From the NCBI GenBank assembly GCA_023213395.1, contig CM041465.1, positions 234,925,741 to 234,989,740 on the forward strand: a stretch of DNA of 64,000 nt, in the 5' to 3' direction. Source of the DNA: Cycas panzhihuaensis. Its lineage: Eukaryota > Cycadophyta. The notes beneath the pieces were generated by a model. It was not told the DNA's origin. It did not search any database and was given only the letters and a program-made list of their open reading frames with translations. The position numbers and the translations under genes are program-made. This document shows positions 60,389-64,000 of this stretch, one piece after another. Every line of letters starts with the position of its first letter. The stretch's first letter is position 1.

Positions 60389-61357
60389 AGGCCTAATTTG
60401 GACCAACCAGTTCACAAGGATCTATTCCCTAAACATGGGGAATGCGATCGCAACACCCGAACCAAGAATAACTGAAACTGAGGAAGATTGCCCAATTCTT
60501 GTCCTTCTCGCGACAAAGGGAAGGGTGCCTGGAACTCGTCTTCTTCCTCTCGTTCCCCTAACCATTGTACCCTATCACCTTCACGACCCCAGAATAAGGG
60601 GAAGAAGTTGATCTAGTTGCTTAAAGTAACTCCTTCTTATGTCCTTATGCGGTCTCAGGCCGCCAAGGAAGTAGCGGGAGCTTCTTCTTCTTCCGCTCCT
60701 TCCAACTCTCTTCCAGAGAACCTTCCTCCGGAAATACCTCTCTTTCCTAAGGCTATTCCTGCACACTCTGGTCGTTACAATTTCCAAAGGGCACTTACCC
60801 AGCCTACGGTGAAGGGTAAGCCCTTCTCCATCGTGGACGAGCTTCATACTATTGCTGCAGGAATGTCCTTGATGGACGTTTTGAGGAGTTGTCCCAAGCA
60901 GCGGGCCCTCCTCCTAGAAGCTTTAGGATCAAGTGATGCGCCTATCCATGCTTTGGGCATTACCCAAAGTTGTGGACCCATTATCTCATTTGATCCTAAG
61001 GATCTTCCTCCCACCGGTGAAAGGGAATGTCAATGGAACTTCCCATTCACTATCACTATCGATACACTCGATTGTACCCTTCGAAGGACTATTGTTAATA
61101 ATGGTTCTTCTGTCAATACCATGCCCTTGCGTGTCATGCAAGAGCTTAGTATCTCTACCTTGGAACCTGTTCCATGGCGATGCCAAGGTTATGATGGTAG
61201 CAAGAAGACCCCTTTGGGATCTGTCACAATTCTGCTCACCCTTGAGGGCAAGACTATTCTTGCTGATGTTGTAGTCCTTGATGTTGATGTTGACTACAAC
61301 CTCCTTCTAGGTCACCCATGGCTCAACCAAATGGGAGCCGTGTGCTCAACTCTTTAG
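60389..61357 (+). pseudogene. E6 aspartic protease, same frame as gag
   Basis: The same frame as gag continues: FPKHGECDRN, an open stretch from 60617 (LMRSQAAKEVAGASSSSAPS, GRYNFQRALTQPTVKGKPFS, MSLMDVLRSCPKQRALLLEA), FPFTITIDTLDCTLRR, then IVNNGSSVNTMPLRVMQEL (the active-site D is N in this copy; E1, E3 and E4 have D), GYDGSKKTPLGSV, and VDVDYNLLLGHPWLNQMGAV. Ends at TAG 61355. The D-to-N change alone would abolish activity. Confidence 0.85.
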
Positions 61358-62015
61358 GGACAGCTTAAATTCGTCCATGACGGACAGATGAAAGTGATTC
61401 CCTGTGAATGCCCATTTACCAAACAAACTCATTCCACTAATTCGGTAAACTGAGGTCCTTCTACACATGCCTTGGCCTGCTCTATTGACATACCTAACCC
61501 ATCTAAAGAAGATCCCACATCTTCTTCTCCTAGTCTCATGTGGTTTGCCCCTATTGGCGTTGGGAGTTACGGGTACCTCACTTTGTTTAGTGATGACGAG
61601 TCATACGATGAGGACAAGGATTGTCTTCACCCCATCTCTTTCCTCTGCACCAGTAGGTCACACCCATCTCGTTCTAGATCCCCCTTTAGAACCTCTCTCA
61701 TTAGTGAGGTTAGCCACTCCTGCATGTCATATGTCATCACTTATGTTGACCTACCCATCATCAGTTCTTCTCCTTCATTACCCCCCATGGGTGATGGCTT
61801 CGAAGAACTGCCTTTTGCTCCTTCCGAGGAGCCTCCTTTTGACTCTCCTTCACAGTCTTGTGAGGAAGTTGAGCAACCTGATGACCATCATGGTCCTGTT
61901 GCTCTCACTCCCTCTAGTGCTTCCTCTACTCGAAGTAAGGTCATCCATGGGGTGGATTACTTTGAGGATGATGAAGCCCTACTTGGGTACTTAGTGAGCT
62001 CTGTGCCCCACCTAA
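61358..62015 (+). pseudogene. E6 protease-RT linker
   Basis: Same frame; open from 61472 to 62035: APIGVGSYGYLTLFSDDESY, a long acidic Ser/Pro stretch, then VIHGVDYFEDDEALLGYLVS. The GHHKL block and everything after it are lost at the deletion. Confidence 0.75.
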
Positions 62016-62400
62016 TTGATATTCCTTCTTTATAAGTCTCCCTTCGAGGTCTCATTGATGAGGAGTCGATCCATCAGGCTCACCCTCTGGACCTTGAGGC
62101 TTTGGATGAGAGATGCTTAGTCACTTATCAGGCTAACCTGGCATCCAAAGCTCGCTCACAAAGGACCTATGATAAATATCTTCATTCTCATCCTTTATTC
62201 CCTGGGGACCATGTCCTCAAGCTCGAGTATCTCCATGGTCGCTTAACCAAATTCAAACCTCGATGGGTTGGTCCTTTTGTCATTATCGAATCCCTTGGTA
62301 ATGGTGCCTACAGGATAGCCACCCTAGAAGGGCTTGAATTTGAGAAAGCTGTTAATGGGAGATTTCTAAAGAATTTTACGCATGATCTTTCAGCGATCCC
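62016..62400 (+). pseudogene. E6 integrase C-terminus fused in frame to the linker
   Basis: Directly after the linker comes DIPSL, a TAA, then VSLRGLIDEESIHQAHPLDL and, from 62102, MDERCLVTYQANLASKARSQ, DHVLKLEYLHGRLTKFKPRW, VGPFVIIESLGNGAYRIATL and EGLEFEKAVNGRFLKNF. This is the integrase tail (E1 7740-8102). About 2.6 kb found in E1 between 5150 and 7740 is absent, and the phase is preserved. Confidence 0.85.
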
Positions 62401-63150
62401 TTTGCCCTACTCCAAAATGAGCCTAAACTACCATCTTAGGTTGTCCCCATTCTTCCCAACCACGGGTAGAATGGCAATTTAAGATGGATCCTTCTTCTTC
62501 TTTCTAGTTCCTTCTACAGAACCCGTGTTCCCGTACCCTCTCACGAACTTTTATCTTCTTACTTGGGCATTCCCCAATCAGGACAACACTTTGGAGCATC
62601 GTTGCTCCTCTCTCCTGCCTACCGTTTCCTTCGCGTATTCCACTATGCTCTTCTGTAGACATGTATGCTGCTCTATCCTCTAACCTCACACCTCTCTATC
62701 GTCTCTAGTCACAGCGAGTGTGTGTGCTCCTGTTAGACATATAGCCATACATGGAAGGGAACGTGTACATCATACAATAAAATATTCATAGCATAACATT
62801 CATAACATACAAAATAAACATACATGTCATCCACACATGATATATATATAGTATCTCGTGTCAAAGTAGGGTTCCAATTACCCCATATATATATACATCT
62901 AAAATCATGTTACATCATACATATGGGAAGCCGGTGTCCTTGCAGGGGGGGTAGAATTATATGATCCTATATATAACCCCCTAGAGGCTCATGCTTTCCC
63001 CTGTCAGAGTCAATATATACATCTCCTATGCTACTACTGCCTCGCTCCTGGGGTACCATTTCTCGGTCTATGTGATCCCTCTCCTAGGGACCACATCCCT
63101 CTGAGGCTCCTCCTGGGCCTCTGCGAGCTGCCTGCCTCACTGCCCTCATC
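62401..63150. other. E6 spacer between the integrase tail and the antisense gene
   Basis: Non-coding convergent zone with short TA runs (about 62838-62850, 62886-62896), as in the other copies. Confidence 0.5.
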
Positions 63151-64000
63151 TCATGGTTATCTCGTGGTCATCGCCACCGTGTGGGTATGCGTCTTACTCT
63201 GGCTTGACCTTGATGCCATCTGAGCCACCAGCTAATTGTATCGGGCCTGGATACAATCCCTCTCTCCTTGGAGTCCCTCCTCCGTCACTCTGAGGTGCTC
63301 TGTGAGTATCGCTATCTGGACTCTGCTCTCAGCATCTCTGCCTACTCCGCCCTGTGACTCTAGAGCCTGCACCCGTCCGCGTAGCTCATCCCTCTTGCGT
63401 CTTACCTCATCTCGCTTCTACTGCAGCTATCCCTGGGATGTCACATGCTCTTGGGACTATGCAGGCCATATGTCTCTCGCCCTCACCAACGGGGCGAATG
63501 CCTCCATGTGGGCACCTGCCACTCTAGGCTCATCTCCTGCCTAGATGGGCAGTTGCCCCTCTATATATACCTGAGGGAATACTTCCCTCACCACAGTCTC
63601 TATCAATCTCTGGATCTCTACTGCACCTACCAATACAACATACCATATGTCAGTATGTGTCTCACCATATACCATGATCAAATCAAATCAAATATCTATC
63701 TGGATGCCAAACGACTCAGGAAAAGGTTAGGTCTCACCTACTGTGGCTGCCAGCTCCTCTGGTTGTGTAGTATCCTCCTCTCCTGGCTCTTCACTAGCTG
63801 TGGGTGCCTCATCCTCAGGCACCTCCTCTGCCTGGGCCTCCCTCCTCATAGGGACTGGCTCAACTCTCCTCCTCTGGATCCCCTTATGATCCGTAGCCTG
63901 CAGGCCCTGGTCACTAGCCCCCTGCTCTCATCCTATGTTCCTGATGGGCCTACCTCTCCTCTAGCAGCCCCAGATGGACCCTCTGCACCTCTTGCCATCC
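63151..64000 (-). pseudogene. E6 antisense PMD-like gene, 3' half, with an intron
   Basis: The minus strand enters from the right edge: hinge, then MRREAQAEEVPEDEAPTASE and PGEEDTTQPEELAAT up to 63738, intron 63737-63627, then GAVEIQRLIETVVREVFPQV (split here) and MEAFAPLVRARDIWPA. The tail is charged (KRDEVRRKRDELRGRVQALE and TEHLRVTEEGLQGERDCIQA), predicted coiled coil, ending at about 63190. The PMD-like block lies outside the window. Best-preserved second exon of the four copies, with five stops. Confidence 0.75.
63627..63737 (-). other. Predicted spliceosomal intron in the E6 antisense gene
   Basis: Minus strand: donor cacagtag/gtgagacc, acceptor gtattggtag/gtgcagtag, 111 bp, phase 1, at the same codon as in E1 and E3. 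Confidence 0.8.

Larger units (their letters stand above)
55407..64000 (+). mobile_element. E6: youngest Tat-like element, internally deleted, runs off the window
   Basis: Inserted in the E3 protease; left flank ccttc (55402-55406). Complete 5' LTR, primer site, then a single frame from 58280 through gag, protease, linker and integrase tail to about 62380, with about eleven stops and no frameshift. RT, gypsy RNase H and most of integrase are missing by one in-frame deletion. The antisense gene follows on the minus strand and leaves the window at 64000. The least decayed copy here and the innermost of the nest. Confidence 0.9.

Overview
The window looks like plant nuclear DNA made almost entirely of decayed, nested Ty3/gypsy LTR retrotransposons of one Tat/Ogre-like family. 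I recognise no host gene, tRNA, rRNA or CRISPR array. The plant assignment rests on the element type: about 2.6-3.1 kb LTRs, a DNGS protease motif, a CHHC gag knuckle, two RNase H domains, and C-to-T-type nonsense decay typical of methylated repeats. The species cannot be told from the sequence.

I name six elements. E2 (minus strand, 16811 to about 23050) is AT-rich and diverged. Its integrase gene is split by E1 (plus strand, up to 16810; the 5' part of its 5' LTR is missing from the window). A stretch without recognisable genes follows (23051-25277). Then comes a four-level nest: E4 (plus, starts 25278) is interrupted at 38714/38715 by E5 (plus). E5 is interrupted at 45153/45154 by E3 (minus). 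E3 is interrupted inside its protease at 55406/55407 by E6 (plus), which runs off the right end.

Joining the copies gives this element plan: 5' LTR (about 2.6-3.1 kb, internal TATA), a primer site resembling the tRNA-Arg type, gag, DNGS protease, a long acidic linker, reverse transcriptase, gypsy RNase H, integrase, then a gene on the opposite strand, then a second RNase HI-type domain (aRNH) on the sense strand, a 3' UTR, a purine tract and the 3' LTR. The antisense gene has its own conserved TATA box, a leader with a palindrome, a first exon with a motif resembling the plant mobile domain (PMD), a phase-1 intron of about 97-124 bp at the same place in all four copies, and a coiled-coil-like second exon. 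The antisense gene and the aRNH point away from each other, with about 510-550 bp between the antisense TATA and the aRNH start.

Every gene is broken by stops, frameshifts or deletions, so nothing here is expected to be autonomous. E6 is the least decayed: a single reading frame runs from gag to the integrase tail across an in-frame deletion of about 2.6 kb. The antisense spliced PMD-like gene, the downstream aRNH, and a palindrome shared by U3 and the antisense leader are the most interesting content. Extra ORFs, sometimes antisense, are known in Tat-lineage elements; the particular combination seen here is what deserves checking.
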